From Kalmanozyma brasiliensis GHG001 (taxonomy: Eukaryota; Basidiomycota; Ustilaginomycetes; Ustilaginales): a DNA stretch of 64,000 nucleotides. The stretch covers positions 128,779 to 192,778 of the forward strand of contig NW_015961965.1 of the NCBI RefSeq assembly GCF_000497045.1. The letters are read 5' to 3'. The notes under the pieces are model-generated. The model searched no databases. It saw only the letters and a program-made list of their open reading frames with translations, and was not told where the DNA came from. Made by a program: the position numbers and the translations under genes. Position 1 is the stretch's first letter. The number at the start of each line of letters is the position of its first letter. Of this stretch, positions 49,859 through 61,458 are shown one piece after another.

Positions 49859-51014
49859 ATGTCGCTCATAGCCAACCTCCCCAACTCGCCGCTATCCCCG
49901 CCCATCCTGTCCGTCGGCTTTGCAGTGGGCGCCTCCACCCTGTTCACGCTCACCTACGTCGGCTCTCTCTACCTCTCGCCCGCTGGCCGGCTAGCAGGCA
50001 AGCAAGATGCGGACGGCAACATCATGGATCGCGACCATCCGGTCGTCATCAGGTCACGAATAAAGACAGCGAGCTTGGCCACTGCGGCGACGGTGCTGGC
50101 AACAGGTGTTGGGATATGGTTGAAAGGCGTCGTGCCAAGGGCTGTAAGTCTGATCCGCCCTGCATATAGTCTTACGAGAGTGCAGCTGACCATCTCTTCT
50201 CTAACAGGGCTGGCTCCTCGACACGCTTAACATCAGCCGTCTTCTCGGCCTGCCTCTCCCAACACCCTCACTGCTCACCTCCAACCTCCTCCCCTTCAAC
50301 CCCTCGCTCTCATCCTACCTCACGGCGATAGCCACGCACATCGCATCCCCACTCCTCCTCACCTCCCTCCTCTTCCTCGGTCCGCTCTACACCACCTACC
50401 TCTCCTCCTCGCTGCCCTTCCAACGCCACTTCTCGATCCAATCAGACATCGTCGACAAGCTGACCACCCTCCCCGGGGTGCGCAACTACCTCGTCGGCCC
50501 GCTCACCGAAGAACTCGTCTTTCGATCTTCCATCCTCGTCCCGCTCTTCTTCGCCGGTCTCTCTCGCCTCCGCCTCATCTTCCTCACCCCAGCCTTTTTC
50601 GGCATCGCACACGCCCATCACGCATGGAACGTCTTCCTTCAAGGCGGACGCACCCGTCAGGCTGCACTACGAGGAGCTCTGATCGCATCCGTCCAACTGA
50701 CATACACAGGCATCTTCGGTTGGTACGCCAACTTCCTCTTTCTTCGCAGTGGAAGTGTGCTCGCCCCAATGGCTGCACATGTGTTTTGCAACGTCATGGG
50801 CCTGCCCAACCCCATGGCGGACGCCAGGCGATTCAGCAAGAATGCTGCTTGTAAGTCACACACGAGTCTGCGAGGAAGGGACAGGTGCTGATGTGAACTT
50901 TTTGCTTTGACAGTGATATGGATCACCTACGCAGCAGGCATTGCGTTGTTCGCCCACTTCCTCTTTCCCCTCACCTCACCCGACGTGTTCGGCGGCTCCC
51001 TCTACTGGCAATAA
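49859..51014 (+). CDS. RCE1: CAAX prenyl protease 2 (Rce1)
   Basis: Three exons: 49859-50143, 50208-50850 and 50914-51014, with short introns of 64 and 63 nt (GTAAGT...CAG; the first has GCTGACC near its end). The product is 342 residues. It is a polytopic ABI/CPBP-family intramembrane glutamic protease. Catalytic residues are visible: GPLTEELVFRSS with Glu196-Glu197 and Arg201, GIAHAHHAWN with the second-motif His, and AAHVFCNVMG with His286 and Asn290. In the ER membrane Rce1 removes the -aaX tripeptide from farnesylated Ras, Rho and a-factor-type pheromone precursors. In smuts this would include the mating pheromones. The start is the first ATG after a pyrimidine-rich leader. It converges on ELG1 with only 41 bp between stop codons. 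Confidence 0.94.
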
Positions 51015-51055
51015 GCCAAGCATCGCACCAGCAACCTCGTATACACCAAGCAATT

Positions 51056-54000
51056 TTAAAACACCAATGTCGTCTTCTTAGCAGCCAAAACTTCGCCCGG
51101 GCCAAGCGCGGCGAGCCACCGCTCGTACCCGTACTCCTGCCCACCGCTGCCGGTGAGCCACGACGTGAGCGCCCGGGATGAGTTGCGCGTCGACCTGCCC
51201 GAAGGTAGGGGTGCGTTGGTCGGGTCCGCTGCGTGCGCCTGTTGGAGCGAGGCGTGGATCTCGGCCAGGTCGGAATCGATCAGCGCCATGAGGCGGATCA
51301 GAGGCGCATAGTCGGTGATGAGCGAGGGTGGAAGATGAGAGGCCGAGTGACGGTGGATGAGAAGGGGACGGACGAGGGTGCGTAGGTTCAAGCGCTCGCG
51401 GTGTCTGTTTCGTAAGAATCAAGAGAAGAGAGTGTGTCAGTGATCAGAACTTTATGCGTGACGATAGAAAGAAACCTACTGTAATCGCTCGAGAAGAGCG
51501 TCCGTCATTCGAACCCCACCGTACTCGTGCACGCCGTCACAAGTCATGATCGACGGCAGCCCTACCAGCCCGAGACGCTCGTGGATGTCGGCCAGCGTGC
51601 TCCTGTACTCGATCTCTGCACTGCCCGCGAGCGCCTGCCTCTGCTGATGCCACGCCAGCGGTTGAGCCACCAGCTGCACCCACGACCCCCACTGCCGCGA
51701 CGTCGCTGACGTCTCCATTCCCGCATCGCCAAACACGTCCGCCTGTACACCCCTTCCCAGCCCAGTCTCGAACACATCAGCGAGACTGCTCGACTCTGCC
51801 GCGCGCGCCACGGCCCGCATCTCCATCTCCTTCGCCGCTTGCGTCTCCAGAAAGTCCCGCTGCTGCGCATCTGCGTGCGACACCGGCGGATCGCATGCAA
51901 AGTGCCCGAACTGCACCTGGTTCAGCGCCTGGCGAAGATCGATTTGCGCCTCGTCCTCCAGGTCCACAGCGACTTCGGTGCCGGGCAACTGGAGCAGCAG
52001 ACCCTCCACCTCGTCCGCAGGCAGGAAGCGGCCCATCTCCGATGCTACAGTCTGCACCCACGCTACCGCCTCCTCCATTCGCGGCGTGGCGTAGTGCAGG
52101 ATCTGCTGCACGGGCAAATCGTGCACCGGCACAAGGTCAAGTTCGTTGCACACGATGACAACTGGTCGTTTGCTCTCTGCCACCAGCTCGATGACTGCAG
52201 CCCAGAACCCCTTATCTTCGTCAAACAGGATGTCCGCCTCTTCGATAAGGATGAGCGACTGGCGCACCGTCGATGAGCCGCTCGGCGCAGCGGCGGCGGG
52301 CTTTTTGAACGTGGCACCACCTCCCACGCCACCGGAGGAGACCATGTGGTTGCGTCCCAAGTCACCGACGGCAGCGAGCAGGTCTCGACCGCTGCGTCGA
52401 CCCATGCCCGGGTACAGCTCGAAGACCTCGTACCCGAGCTCCGAGGCGGACGCGTAGACCGAAGCGGTTTTGCCGCTGCCGCTGGGACCGGTGAGGACCA
52501 TGCAGTTGGTGAGCTTGTCGAGCGATGCGAAGCCCGCGTGCTTGCTCGATTGGGATGCGGGTGGCTGTGCAGTCGATGCTGGCCCTGCAGGAGCGGTGCC
52601 TTGGGACGATTTGAGATCGACACTTTCATCGTCGGTGAGCACCGTCTGACGATCAATCCGACCAAATTTGCCAAAGACCTCGTCATCCGCAATCGAATCG
52701 TCGTACTCGCCCACATCATCCTCGTCGTCATCGACGATGAAGTTAGCCATATCGTCACTGTCCTCGTCGTCGCTGTATCCCCTCCTTCTTTTCTTGCGTT
52801 TGCGATCGACCCGACGCTGAATGCCGTGCTTGCGCTTGCTGTCTGTGGTCCTCACCGAGCCAGGCGCTGCGACGAGCAGCCGACGCAGCCAGTCGAGCAG
52901 GTAGCTGGCATTGCCTTCGTTGCCGAGGCAGCCACAAGAGAGGTGCGGGCGAAAGGCGTCGTTCCATAGCTGGCCTGTCTTGCGGCAGGATTCAGCCTGG
53001 TCGACGGTGGACGCGACCGCCAGCTGGGAGAGGTGCATCATCTCGATCTGACCGATAAAATCGTCGGTCGACTTGAACTCGTCGGAGCCGGTGAGGGAGA
53101 TGCCTTCTAGCGCGGGTTGTGGTCGAGTGCGATTCATACGACAGACAAAGTCAGGCAGCGGTGCGTCATAGATCTGTCTCGAGGAGGCTGCTGTTTCCCC
53201 TGATGCCCAACGAGAGTGAAAAGCGGCCAGATCCGAGCGAGCCCGGGAGAGAACCTCGCTCTCGTTGCGGGTCCATCCTGAGACATGCGTATCTTCCGTC
53301 GTTGGCCAGGGTGCGTTGAGTGGCTTCTTTGGCTTTGCAGAAGAGATCCTCTGAGTAGAGAACAGACTCCACGATGCTGGGGTGCTACTAGATGTCGAGC
53401 TGGGCACTGCGGCATTTGTTTTACCCTTTGTGTCGTGGGACCGTGTCGGCGCTTCGTCGGGATGCTCTGGGGCCGGACTCGAGCTATCAGGTACCTCTAT
53501 TGGCGCTTCAGGCTGCTGCTTGGCTTTCTTGACGAAAAATGGATGAGGGTTGGCAGTGGCGGCTGCGCCAGTGCCTTTGACGGCCAGACTGAGCGGTTTT
53601 GGCTCGATATGTTTGGGTGGCTGCTGGGCCTTCGATGACGAAGAGGCGGCGGGAGATATTGATGCATCGCCTCTGCCGCCTTTGCCCGCCGCTGGCTTTG
53701 ATGGTGACGTCGCCACGCGAGTCTCGACGAGCTCAAAGTCGTCCGCATCTTTGCCCTTGTCGGAAGAAGCCTCGTCCGGCTTTGTCTTCTTGGACTTTTG
53801 CGCCTTTTTGGCGTCCCTTGCCTCCAGCTTTGCTTGTCGCTTTTCTTCCTTAATCCGCGCTGACTCTTGCGCTTTGTCTGCACGGAGGACGGCTTTGAGA
53901 TCTTCGCGGTAGGAGACAGGGGCTCTGGTGCGGCTCGAGCGTCCGGGTCGCTTCTGTTCTGAATCGGACTCGTCCTCGGTTGACGTGGTTGAAGGTCCAC

Positions 54001-54568
54001 CTGGTCGAAAGAAAGGATGCAATGCAGCTTGTGTCTGGGTCGCAGGTTGAGTCGATGCACCTTCCGTCGCAGTCGTATCAGTGGCGGTTCCGAGGGGAGA
54101 ATCGACAGGCGCAGCGGTAGAAGGATCGGTCTGCTGGGTTGATGCAGGGATGCCTGCGCAAGAGCTCGTGGCGGAAGACGACCCGCGCGACGAAGTAGGT
54201 GGCGGTACCATTGCGTCTATTGTGTCATTTGCATGCTGCTCTATTGGTTCCGTTGTCAAGACGCCTACGAGTGTGTCATGATCGGCAGCAACCTCCTGGG
54301 AACCCGAAAAGAGGGCTGGATCGAGCTGTGGTTCCGCTTCAACTGGCTGCCCTTGTTGGAATTGAAATGGAACAGCATGCGACAACGGAGGTGTGCTGAT
54401 CTCGTAAAGCGGCGAGTCTATGTTTCTTGGAAGTGTATGGAGCGGAGCATGTTGTTGAAGTGTTTCCGGTCGGTGCTGAATATGATGCTGATACGAGTCG
54501 ACTGACTGAGCTGAAGAGTCAAGGATGGAAGGCGGAGGAGCAGCCCAAGGCAGTGTGGCTTGTCTCAT
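51056..54568 (-). CDS. ELG1: Alternative RFC clamp-unloader large subunit Elg1/ATAD5
   Basis: Two exons: 54568-51480 and 51404-51056, with a 75-nt phase-2 intron (GTAGGT...AACAG). The product is 1145 residues. The N-terminal half is disordered and basic or acidic in turns, with a PIP-box-like QAALHPFF and a second NPHPFF motif for PCNA contact. The AAA+ core has Walker A TGPSGSGKTASVYASA and the atypical Walker B LILIEEADILFDED seen in ATAD5, then VVIVCNELD (sensor 1). A helical collar region continues across the intron (LLERLQHRERLNLRTLVRPL). Human ATAD5 has the same EE-for-DE Walker B. With Rfc2-5 the protein unloads SUMO- or ubiquitin-modified PCNA after replication. It is larger than yeast Elg1 (791). 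The ATG at 54568 begins MRQATLPW. Confidence 0.92.
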
Positions 54569-55214
54569 GACCTCGTCATCTGTCGCCGTCTAGATCGTGA
54601 TGGTTGTGACGTTGAGAGAAGAATGACTGGAGCAGGGCAGGATGATTCTGATGAGAAGAAGGCTAGTTGATGTGTCATTCAGCGCACACTGTGTTCACAG
54701 CGGGGACCCTCTTTGCTGAGCTTGACTTTGGCAGCTTCCAAGCCTACTTTCTATCTACGCGACGCGTGCCATTTTTCAAGAAGTGTTGCTGTTAAGCTCG
54801 TTCCTCTGTCGATCTCAACTTCAAAAATCAGGCCGTGATGTTTGCACAAGATGACGTCGTGCCACTGCCATGAAAGCCGCTTTCGGCCTCCACTCCTCTC
54901 CTGCCCATCCTGATCTTGGCTGCGCCGGGTGAGCTATGTGCGTTTCTGGTCGTCCACGTCGCTCGCAGATCACCTTTCACGACCTGTGGCTTGCGGCCCA
55001 TTGTCGATCCCTGCATGCTATAAGCTGACTTAGACAATCGACCCTGAGCCACGGGCGGCGTCGCTATCTGAGGACCCTTGATTCACAGCTACATATACCC
55101 TCGTCCTGACTCTTGCCCCACCGCCGCCATCATCATCATCAACGCCACCTGTATCCAGATTTCCACTCAGATTTTTATCCTCTCAAACCTCACAGCAGCA
55201 CATCTTCATCCATA
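54569..55214. promoter_or_regulatory. Divergent promoter, ELG1 / small hydrophilic gene
   Basis: 646 bp, no gene supported. The last 70 bp before 55215 are rich in CACC/CATCATCATC and pyrimidines, a plausible leader. Confidence 0.4.
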
Positions 55215-55651
55215 ATGAGCGGAAACGCAGGCGACAGAATCGGCGGCGCCATCAAGGGGTAATCCTCCCTCTCCTGCCATCCACCTGCTTGCAAGTCCTT
55301 CATGACTGACTTCCCTTTTCCCACCTTCCTCGTGCCGTCTGTTCCAACAGCGCCTTCAACGCCGTCCACGGCGTGGGCGAGACCATCCGTGGCAACATCA
55401 ACGACGGTGTCGATGCGGCCGGGGAGGGCCTCAGGGATGCCTCCCACGACGACCGTGCCGCCGACCCCTCCGCCGTCGGCCGCAGCAGCGACTACGACAC
55501 CCAGGGCAATCACAGGGGCGTCGCCCAAGAGGGCACCGAAGAATTCAAGTCGGGTATTCAGCAGATGAAGAATGCTTTCAGCTCGGATTCCTCCTCCACC
55601 AACACCACCACCGGTACCGCCACCAACACCACTGCCAACACCTCTACCTAA
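55215..55651 (+). CDS. Small hydrophilic stress-type protein, family not recognised
   Basis: Two exons: 55215-55258 and 55351-55651, with a 92-nt phase-2 intron (GTAATC, branch ACTGAC, CAACAG). The product is 114 residues and starts MSGNAGDRIGGAIKGAFNAV. It is Gly/Ala/Asp-rich with no Cys or Trp, has one predicted amphipathic helix (GAFNAVHGVGETIRGNINDG), and ends in a Ser/Thr/Asn tail with repeated NTT units. The composition resembles LEA- or dehydrin-like and glucose-repressible small proteins of fungi, but I cannot name a family. The intron sits in the same place, early in the Gly-rich segment, as is common in such genes. No secretion signal is visible. It converges on RICTOR with 106 bp between stops. 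Confidence 0.8.
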
Positions 55652-55757
55652 GTACTGGCCTCTTGTATGTCTCAGTAAACGCAACCCAGGTTTTTGGTCG
55701 ACTTCGGGCTAGGTCGAGAGAACAGTCTGCGTTGCATCTGAACAGAAACCCCCCCGT

Positions 55758-58700
55758 TCACAGCTCCTCGACGCCAAACCCAACCACCTTCTTGGCCGGA
55801 GCAGCCACCACCTTTTCTGCTTGCATCGACTCGTGTCTCCCGTTCCAGTGTCCCTTGAGCGTCGACGAGCGCAAGCTTGCTCTCCTCGATGCTCCGTGTG
55901 TAGCAGGCCGGCTCATGGCACGGCTCCCCACGTGCTCCGGGTGCAGCATCTGCTTTGGTTCGTCCTGTGAGGTGTCGCTCGCCTCGTCGTCCGAGGAAAG
56001 ATCGCTCGATAGCCCCACCTCGTCCGCATCTTCGTCCTCGTCGCTGTCGCCGTGCTCTTGATGTTTTGTTGGTATGCTTCCGCTCCTTCCTGTCGCTATT
56101 CTCGGCAGTGACCTCGCCAAGTCTCGGTCTGAGTCGGATTGGGACGACTCTTCGTCTGCCAGAGCACGGAGACCGGGTTGCGACAGTTTGTTGCCGTGAT
56201 GCTTGCTTGCGCCCGCAGGATGTCGTAGCACGCCGTTCTGAGGTGCGTCCGCAGAAGACTCCATCGATTCGCCCCTCTGCCGAGGCGAATGACCGCCGTG
56301 CTTGAGTCCCGCAGGTCGGCTGCGTTTGGTATCGATCAGCCTCTGCCTGCTTGCTCGAATCTCCCGCACCGTGTCCTCGTCCAGACTCACGTCGAAGAGC
56401 TCCCAGATGTACCGCCTCACCGAGACGCGATAGTAGAAGTGATCCATCAGCTCCAACGCTCTGGCCAGCACCGACAGATCCTTGAACGCTGACTTGTGCT
56501 TGACTTTGAGCTTGCTCAGCGATCTCGACGCGTTGGTGGCTAGGATTGAGTTGCCGAGGTTGGCGATCGAGGTGATGATCTTGTTGACCACCAGCGTCTC
56601 GGGCTCGGCCAGCTCGAGATAGCTCAGGTCCGTCACCTTGTTGACCTCCCATCCTGGGATCGAGACCAACCGATTGACATCGTCTGGGATGCAGAGCCCC
56701 ATCGGCGCTCCCAACGGCGTGCTCACCGACTGCCATCCGTAGTCTTGAAGCGCCTCGGCGCCCGAGAGGGTGGATGCGATGAGCCCAAGCACGAAGAAGC
56801 ACGTGCCGCGAACCGACAAGACCGGCGAAGTTTCGGCGATCTCGACGATCTGGCTCACCACATCTTCGGCTTCCAGAAAAGGCAGTCCAAGCTCGTTGGC
56901 GCCAATATTGCCGACCGCCCAGAGAACGCTCTTGAGTTTGTTGATCAGCTCACTGTCTGACGCTTCGGCGCCGTGTTGTCGGATGAAGTGGGCAAACTCG
57001 ACGAAGTGGCCCTTCTGCTGCAGGAGATGGCAGCCCTCGGGTGTCTTAGCTAGTTCTCCGTAGAAGTGCGGCGGTACTATGCCGTCTTTCGTTGGGTCGG
57101 CAGTGGTGCGATGCTGAGGTGAGAACGTAGATGCTGCTCCTGGTGTACCATTTGCAGCGCTTGCAGCGGTACCATTGCCGCTGTCGGTGGTCGACTTGCG
57201 ATAGATGCTGAAGAAGTCGGCCAGCATGACTTCGACCTCTACCACGTAGCGCTGGTTGCGTTCGTTGAACCAGTCTTCCATTTCGCGATCGATGTACTCG
57301 CCCTGCCATAGATATCGGATCCCGACCGAAGTCGATAGGAACTTGAGCAAGAGTGGATGCCCTAGCTCGCCAAGATGGTCCAACGTCGGCCGCATGGAGA
57401 CCACTTTTTCGAGGATGTGACTCGACGTGCAGATCTCTTCAACCACCTTTGTCGCCAGCTCCCGCACGTCAACTGCAGGATCGTAGAGCTGTGTGAGCAA
57501 GAGGCTGACGGTCCAGTCGCTTTGCACGTCTGAGCCGTTCTTTGCGTTCGCCGGCAAGGTGTACTGTCGAATCAGTTCGGCCAAATGCTTCGTCGCGAAG
57601 AGTCGAACGTCGCGATAGCTGGAAGTGAGGGCCTTGGCGAGGATGATTCTCGAGTGCCCGTCGATGCTGTAGTCGACGTTCTCGATGACGGCCTTGACGA
57701 TGTCGTCCCGACTTCGAAGCGCGCTCAGGTGGTACAACGACGTAAAGATCTTGAATCGCTCGAGCAGATGAATGCCTTCTGCTGTTTGAGTGAGGACACC
57801 GATCATCTCAAAGTAGCCGGAAGTGAGCGTCTCGTCCATGCGCTTGCGCGATAGCAGGGGATCTGCCGTCGAGTGCCCCGAGAGCGGATCTAGCTGTTCG
57901 AGACATTCGCGAATTTCGCGAAGCAGTCGGTCTTCCATTAGGACCCGCACACCTTCGGGGGTCGACGAGAGGGTGCTGAGCATCAGGCACCCTAGTCGGA
58001 CGAAGCGACGATTGGCGTTCAAGCGGCGTACGCTGGAGAACCGTAGCGCAAAGGGGTGATAGAAAGCCAGAACACGCCTCAGCAGCTTGGTGCCTCTGAC
58101 TACGTCGTCGAGTCGCTTCGGGTTGAGCAAGGGGCCCTCGAGCATCTCAGTGAGGGTTTCAAGGTGCCACTTGGTGTGGTCCTTAGTGAGGAGGACCTGA
58201 GTGTCGACCATCATGTTGCGGAACTGGACTTCGTCGATCTGCATGCCCATGCGCACTTTGGTTTTTTCGACCTGCCTCTGACCCCTGCGCATCGAATCTT
58301 CGGTCGAGTTGGAGCGATCGCGGACGGTGCTTCGTGCACTCTCGGCGGCACTTGAGCAGACATCATGAACAGCGCGATGGCGATTGGCGCTGTCGATGGA
58401 TGCTAATGCACTCGTAGCCGCTTGTCTCTCGTCGCTCCTCTCTAGCTTGAAGTTGGCGGCGAGCGAGAAGAGTCGCGGGAGCGAATGGATGCTGCCTCCA
58501 GTGGAGGGTGGATGGACACGTTTGGAGACCTGAAGAAGCTCTCCCATGAGCATGGTTGCCTTCCGAGCCATGGTAGGAGCGTGCTCGATCACATCAATCA
58601 GAGCATCCACGAGACCTGACTTGAAGAAGACTACGAGAAGGAGTGCCAGGTAATGATCGATGAGATTGAGTCTGCCGCGCGGCTGATCGCCGAGCTCAAC

Positions 58701-60746
58701 CAAGGATGCCATGCCCTTTGGCGGAGCGAGAGGATCCAGCTTGGGCAAGGCGGACGAGGCCTTTTGGCTGCTCTCGCGCTTGCTAGCTGGATCTGTGCGT
58801 CCCGTTGCGCCACGAACATTGAAGAGGTCGTAAAGCATATCGAGGAGGACGCTCTTGACTTCGAGCGTGTTGACCCGCAAGGCCTGAACGAGCGACTTAA
58901 TGGCGCGCTTGTCGTCCATGCATAGATAGATGAGACCGGCCCATGAGCGAAGGAGGACAGTGACAACCGAGGAAGTAGATCGCAGCAGGGCGTCGTAAGT
59001 GATGGGCTTCTGCACGGGAGCCTCTGTGAAACCAGACAAGGCAATCTCGAGATCGACAGCGGGGCGCAAATGCTGACGGGTGCCGGGCATGTCGATGAGG
59101 TAGACGAAAACTTGGATAAGGGTAGGCGAGAATTCCGAAGCGCCCTCGGTGAGCGCCTGTAGAGTCGATCGGAGGCCACCCGCTTTGACAAGCAGACGAA
59201 CATCAAAGACGGCCAATTCCGCCAATGTCTCGAGGCAAATATGACGCAGCTTGTCCTCGGAATGCTCGGCTACAGCTGCGAGAGCGCGAATTACGCCGGG
59301 ACCCAAGAGATCTTCCAATTCGAGGGAGAGGCGATCAGGAGCGGTGCTGATCGAGCGCAAGGCGGCCAACTCCATGATAGCTCGAATGAGCTTGATGGCC
59401 TGGATCTTTTCGAGCTCAAAACGATGGTCACGGATCAGAGTACGAGAGAGGTAGATGTCGAGACCTTTCTCTCGGCAGCGTGAGACTAGTGGCCACAGCG
59501 GCTGAACGAGAGCGTGGCGAAGCAGACGGTAAGTAGCCGCGCGAAGCTCTTTGCCTGCTGCATCGCAGAGCTTGGGCATGGCCACATCGACCAGATCGTC
59601 CAAAGGCAGCTCGTAACGTACGCGCGCGTGACGCTTGAGGATGTCAACGAGACGGTTGATCTGGTCGATCTGATGCTTGGCCTGATCGCCGAGGCCGGTT
59701 GCATTGCTAGGCGTGCGGGCATGCGACACAGCACTAGAGGCTAACGCAGCTGCTCTTGAACGCGCTGCTGTTCTACGAGCCATGCGTGGCAGGGCGAGGT
59801 TCTGATTAGCTGGCGAATCTGGATCGGTTGCGGTGGAAGCATTTGTGGCAGCTGCATTTGTCGAGTGCGCATCCGTTTGATCGGACTGAGGAGGCTGCGG
59901 GGACAAAGATCTGGGTGAGATGGAATCCGAGTTTTCGGACAGCGTAGGTAGCTGAACGGTCGGTGGCAAGGGGGAGGACGGCCGCAAGGAGCGGATGAGC
60001 ATAATGGCCAAAGATCGGGAGGCGCGGGCATTCTCCACCTCTCGTTCATGTGTATGTTCCTGTCGAGAGCTGATGCGTTCTGAAGGCGTAGGAGCTGAAA
60101 CGCTTGCATGTGCTAATGCTGATCGATCGAAGAGCATGGGAGGTGGACGGGGCTGGTGGAGCGGCTCGTCCATAGACTGCGTTGGTGGGATGTTGAGCGG
60201 AGCGTGTCCGTCCAGCCCGATACCAAGGCCGCCAAACGGTGGGGCGGAAGGGTCGTGCACGCCTGAACCGAGATCATTGACATAGTTGGTCGAGGGTGGT
60301 GAACCATTGCTGAGATCGAGATGGGCATGGTACGAGTCGTAGCTGGTGTCATGGGCAGGTAGTCGACTAGGTCCGGCGTGAGCATCTGCGAAGAGTGGCT
60401 GACCTTCGAAGCCGAGAGCGGACTGTTCGAAGCGCGATACGGTGGAAGCGGGAATATGCCAGCCAGAGTCTGAATCCGAAACTGAGGCATTGGAGGCCCA
60501 GGATGGCGGCGAGGTGGTGGCTTGAATCTGTCTCCATCGATCGAGTTCGGTGGTGAGCGCTGCGATCTTTGAGTTAGCCGAGTCGAGCTCGGACTCGATC
60601 TGCTTGCGCAAGTCCTGTTTGGTGTTGGAAGCGAGTTTGAGGTCAAAGACGCTAAGCAGGTTCTCCGCGCCATCCTTGATCTTGGTCTCGACGTCGATCT
60701 GGCTCTGAAGGCGTTGCACCTCTTCGTAAGGGTTGAGTGTCTCCAT
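55758..60746 (-). CDS. AVO3: TORC2 scaffold subunit Rictor (Avo3/Ste16)
   Basis: 1662 residues, intronless, the longest gene here. A short N-terminal coiled coil (YEEVQRLQSQIDVETKIKDG) precedes a Ser/Pro-rich spacer. The Rictor N-terminal armadillo block starts near residue 355 (INRLVDILKRHARVRYELPL, LIRDHRFELEKIQAIKLIRA). The middle domain includes MIGVLTQTAEGIHLLERF and the conserved EGIHLL-type repeats. The Rictor V domain has LDHLGELGHPLLLKFLSTSV and the block around GAPMGLCIPDDVNRLVSIPG. A C-terminal helical part has NKIITSIANLGNSILA. The acidic Ser-rich tail is probably phosphorylated. Rictor holds Tor kinase in TORC2 at the plasma membrane, controlling Ypk/AGC kinases, actin and sphingolipids. 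The ATG at 60746 is the first in frame. Confidence 0.94.
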   Translation of the reverse strand: METLNPYEEVQRLQSQIDVETKIKDGAENLLSVFDLKLASNTKQDLRKQIESELDSANSKIAALTTELDRWRQIQATTSPPSWASNASVSDSDSGWHIPASTVSRFEQSALGFEGQPLFADAHAGPSRLPAHDTSYDSYHAHLDLSNGSPPSTNYVNDLGSGVHDPSAPPFGGLGIGLDGHAPLNIPPTQSMDEPLHQPRPPPMLFDRSALAHASVSAPTPSERISSRQEHTHEREVENARASRSLAIMLIRSLRPSSPLPPTVQLPTLSENSDSISPRSLSPQPPQSDQTDAHSTNAAATNASTATDPDSPANQNLALPRMARRTAARSRAAALASSAVSHARTPSNATGLGDQAKHQIDQINRLVDILKRHARVRYELPLDDLVDVAMPKLCDAAGKELRAATYRLLRHALVQPLWPLVSRCREKGLDIYLSRTLIRDHRFELEKIQAIKLIRAIMELAALRSISTAPDRLSLELEDLLGPGVIRALAAVAEHSEDKLRHICLETLAELAVFDVRLLVKAGGLRSTLQALTEGASEFSPTLIQVFVYLIDMPGTRQHLRPAVDLEIALSGFTEAPVQKPITYDALLRSTSSVVTVLLRSWAGLIYLCMDDKRAIKSLVQALRVNTLEVKSVLLDMLYDLFNVRGATGRTDPASKRESSQKASSALPKLDPLAPPKGMASLVELGDQPRGRLNLIDHYLALLLVVFFKSGLVDALIDVIEHAPTMARKATMLMGELLQVSKRVHPPSTGGSIHSLPRLFSLAANFKLERSDERQAATSALASIDSANRHRAVHDVCSSAAESARSTVRDRSNSTEDSMRRGQRQVEKTKVRMGMQIDEVQFRNMMVDTQVLLTKDHTKWHLETLTEMLEGPLLNPKRLDDVVRGTKLLRRVLAFYHPFALRFSSVRRLNANRRFVRLGCLMLSTLSSTPEGVRVLMEDRLLREIRECLEQLDPLSGHSTADPLLSRKRMDETLTSGYFEMIGVLTQTAEGIHLLERFKIFTSLYHLSALRSRDDIVKAVIENVDYSIDGHSRIILAKALTSSYRDVRLFATKHLAELIRQYTLPANAKNGSDVQSDWTVSLLLTQLYDPAVDVRELATKVVEEICTSSHILEKVVSMRPTLDHLGELGHPLLLKFLSTSVGIRYLWQGEYIDREMEDWFNERNQRYVVEVEVMLADFFSIYRKSTTDSGNGTAASAANGTPGAASTFSPQHRTTADPTKDGIVPPHFYGELAKTPEGCHLLQQKGHFVEFAHFIRQHGAEASDSELINKLKSVLWAVGNIGANELGLPFLEAEDVVSQIVEIAETSPVLSVRGTCFFVLGLIASTLSGAEALQDYGWQSVSTPLGAPMGLCIPDDVNRLVSIPGWEVNKVTDLSYLELAEPETLVVNKIITSIANLGNSILATNASRSLSKLKVKHKSAFKDLSVLARALELMDHFYYRVSVRRYIWELFDVSLDEDTVREIRASRQRLIDTKRSRPAGLKHGGHSPRQRGESMESSADAPQNGVLRHPAGASKHHGNKLSQPGLRALADEESSQSDSDRDLARSLPRIATGRSGSIPTKHQEHGDSDEDEDADEVGLSSDLSSDDEASDTSQDEPKQMLHPEHVGSRAMSRPATHGASRRASLRSSTLKGHWNGRHESMQAEKVVAAPAKKVVGFGVEEL

Positions 60747-61458
60747 CTTGAAGTGGCGATGGTGGAGGCTGAGTTGTGGCTGTGCTAGGTTGCTCTCATG
60801 TTGGCTCCTCTACTACATGTGATTGGCGTGTGTGCGTGTTTGTCTCGTTGAGTGATCACATGAACGTCGTGGGTTAGAAAGGGGTGTCTCGTCGGATCAT
60901 GTCCGCTCGCTAGAGCTCCTGTGCGTAGCAATACCAGCTGCTGATTCAGCAGCGGTGATCGACCGAAGATGTGTCGGCTCAGCCGAAGCGAGGCGATGTC
61001 GTCGAAAGCCAAGGTGTGATGGATGTGATGGTGTCGAGGATCCTTGCCGGAGTGTCCGACATCGACACTGAGACCCTGACCTGCAGACGCATCTCGTGTG
61101 GGGACAGAGCGGACCGTGCAGAAGAAATGGGCGCCAAAGCCGAAAAAAAATCGCCTCAAAATTAATTTGTCGAAAATAAAAAGGTCAAGAAATTCGCGCT
61201 AAAACCCACAACCAACACCAGATGGCGGTTGGGCGCTCCGAGGTCAAATTCAGAGTCAGCTCAGTAGTCAGAGCCGTCCCGCGTGGCTGACTTGCACATG
61301 CTTGGCGCGTCCTGATCAGCAGCCCAAAGCCGAGAAAGGGTCTTGACTGGACCCGAATTGACTCAGCCTCAACCCTGAATCATCACGACAGCAGCTTTCT
61401 TTTGCTCGACGATCATCGCGCTTTCTGCTAGTCGACATCCATCTCTCGGTGCTCCATC
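60747..61458. promoter_or_regulatory. Divergent promoter, RICTOR / EPS1-like
   Basis: 712 bp with no gene. An A-rich segment at 61141-61192 (AAAAAAAAT, then AAAATTAATTTG) stands out and may be nucleosome-free. No clear unfolded-protein-response element was seen by eye. Confidence 0.4.

Noticed and set aside
55672..56802. 376-codon minus frame
   Set aside because: Alternate-frame shadow of the RICTOR gene, Arg-rich and domainless.
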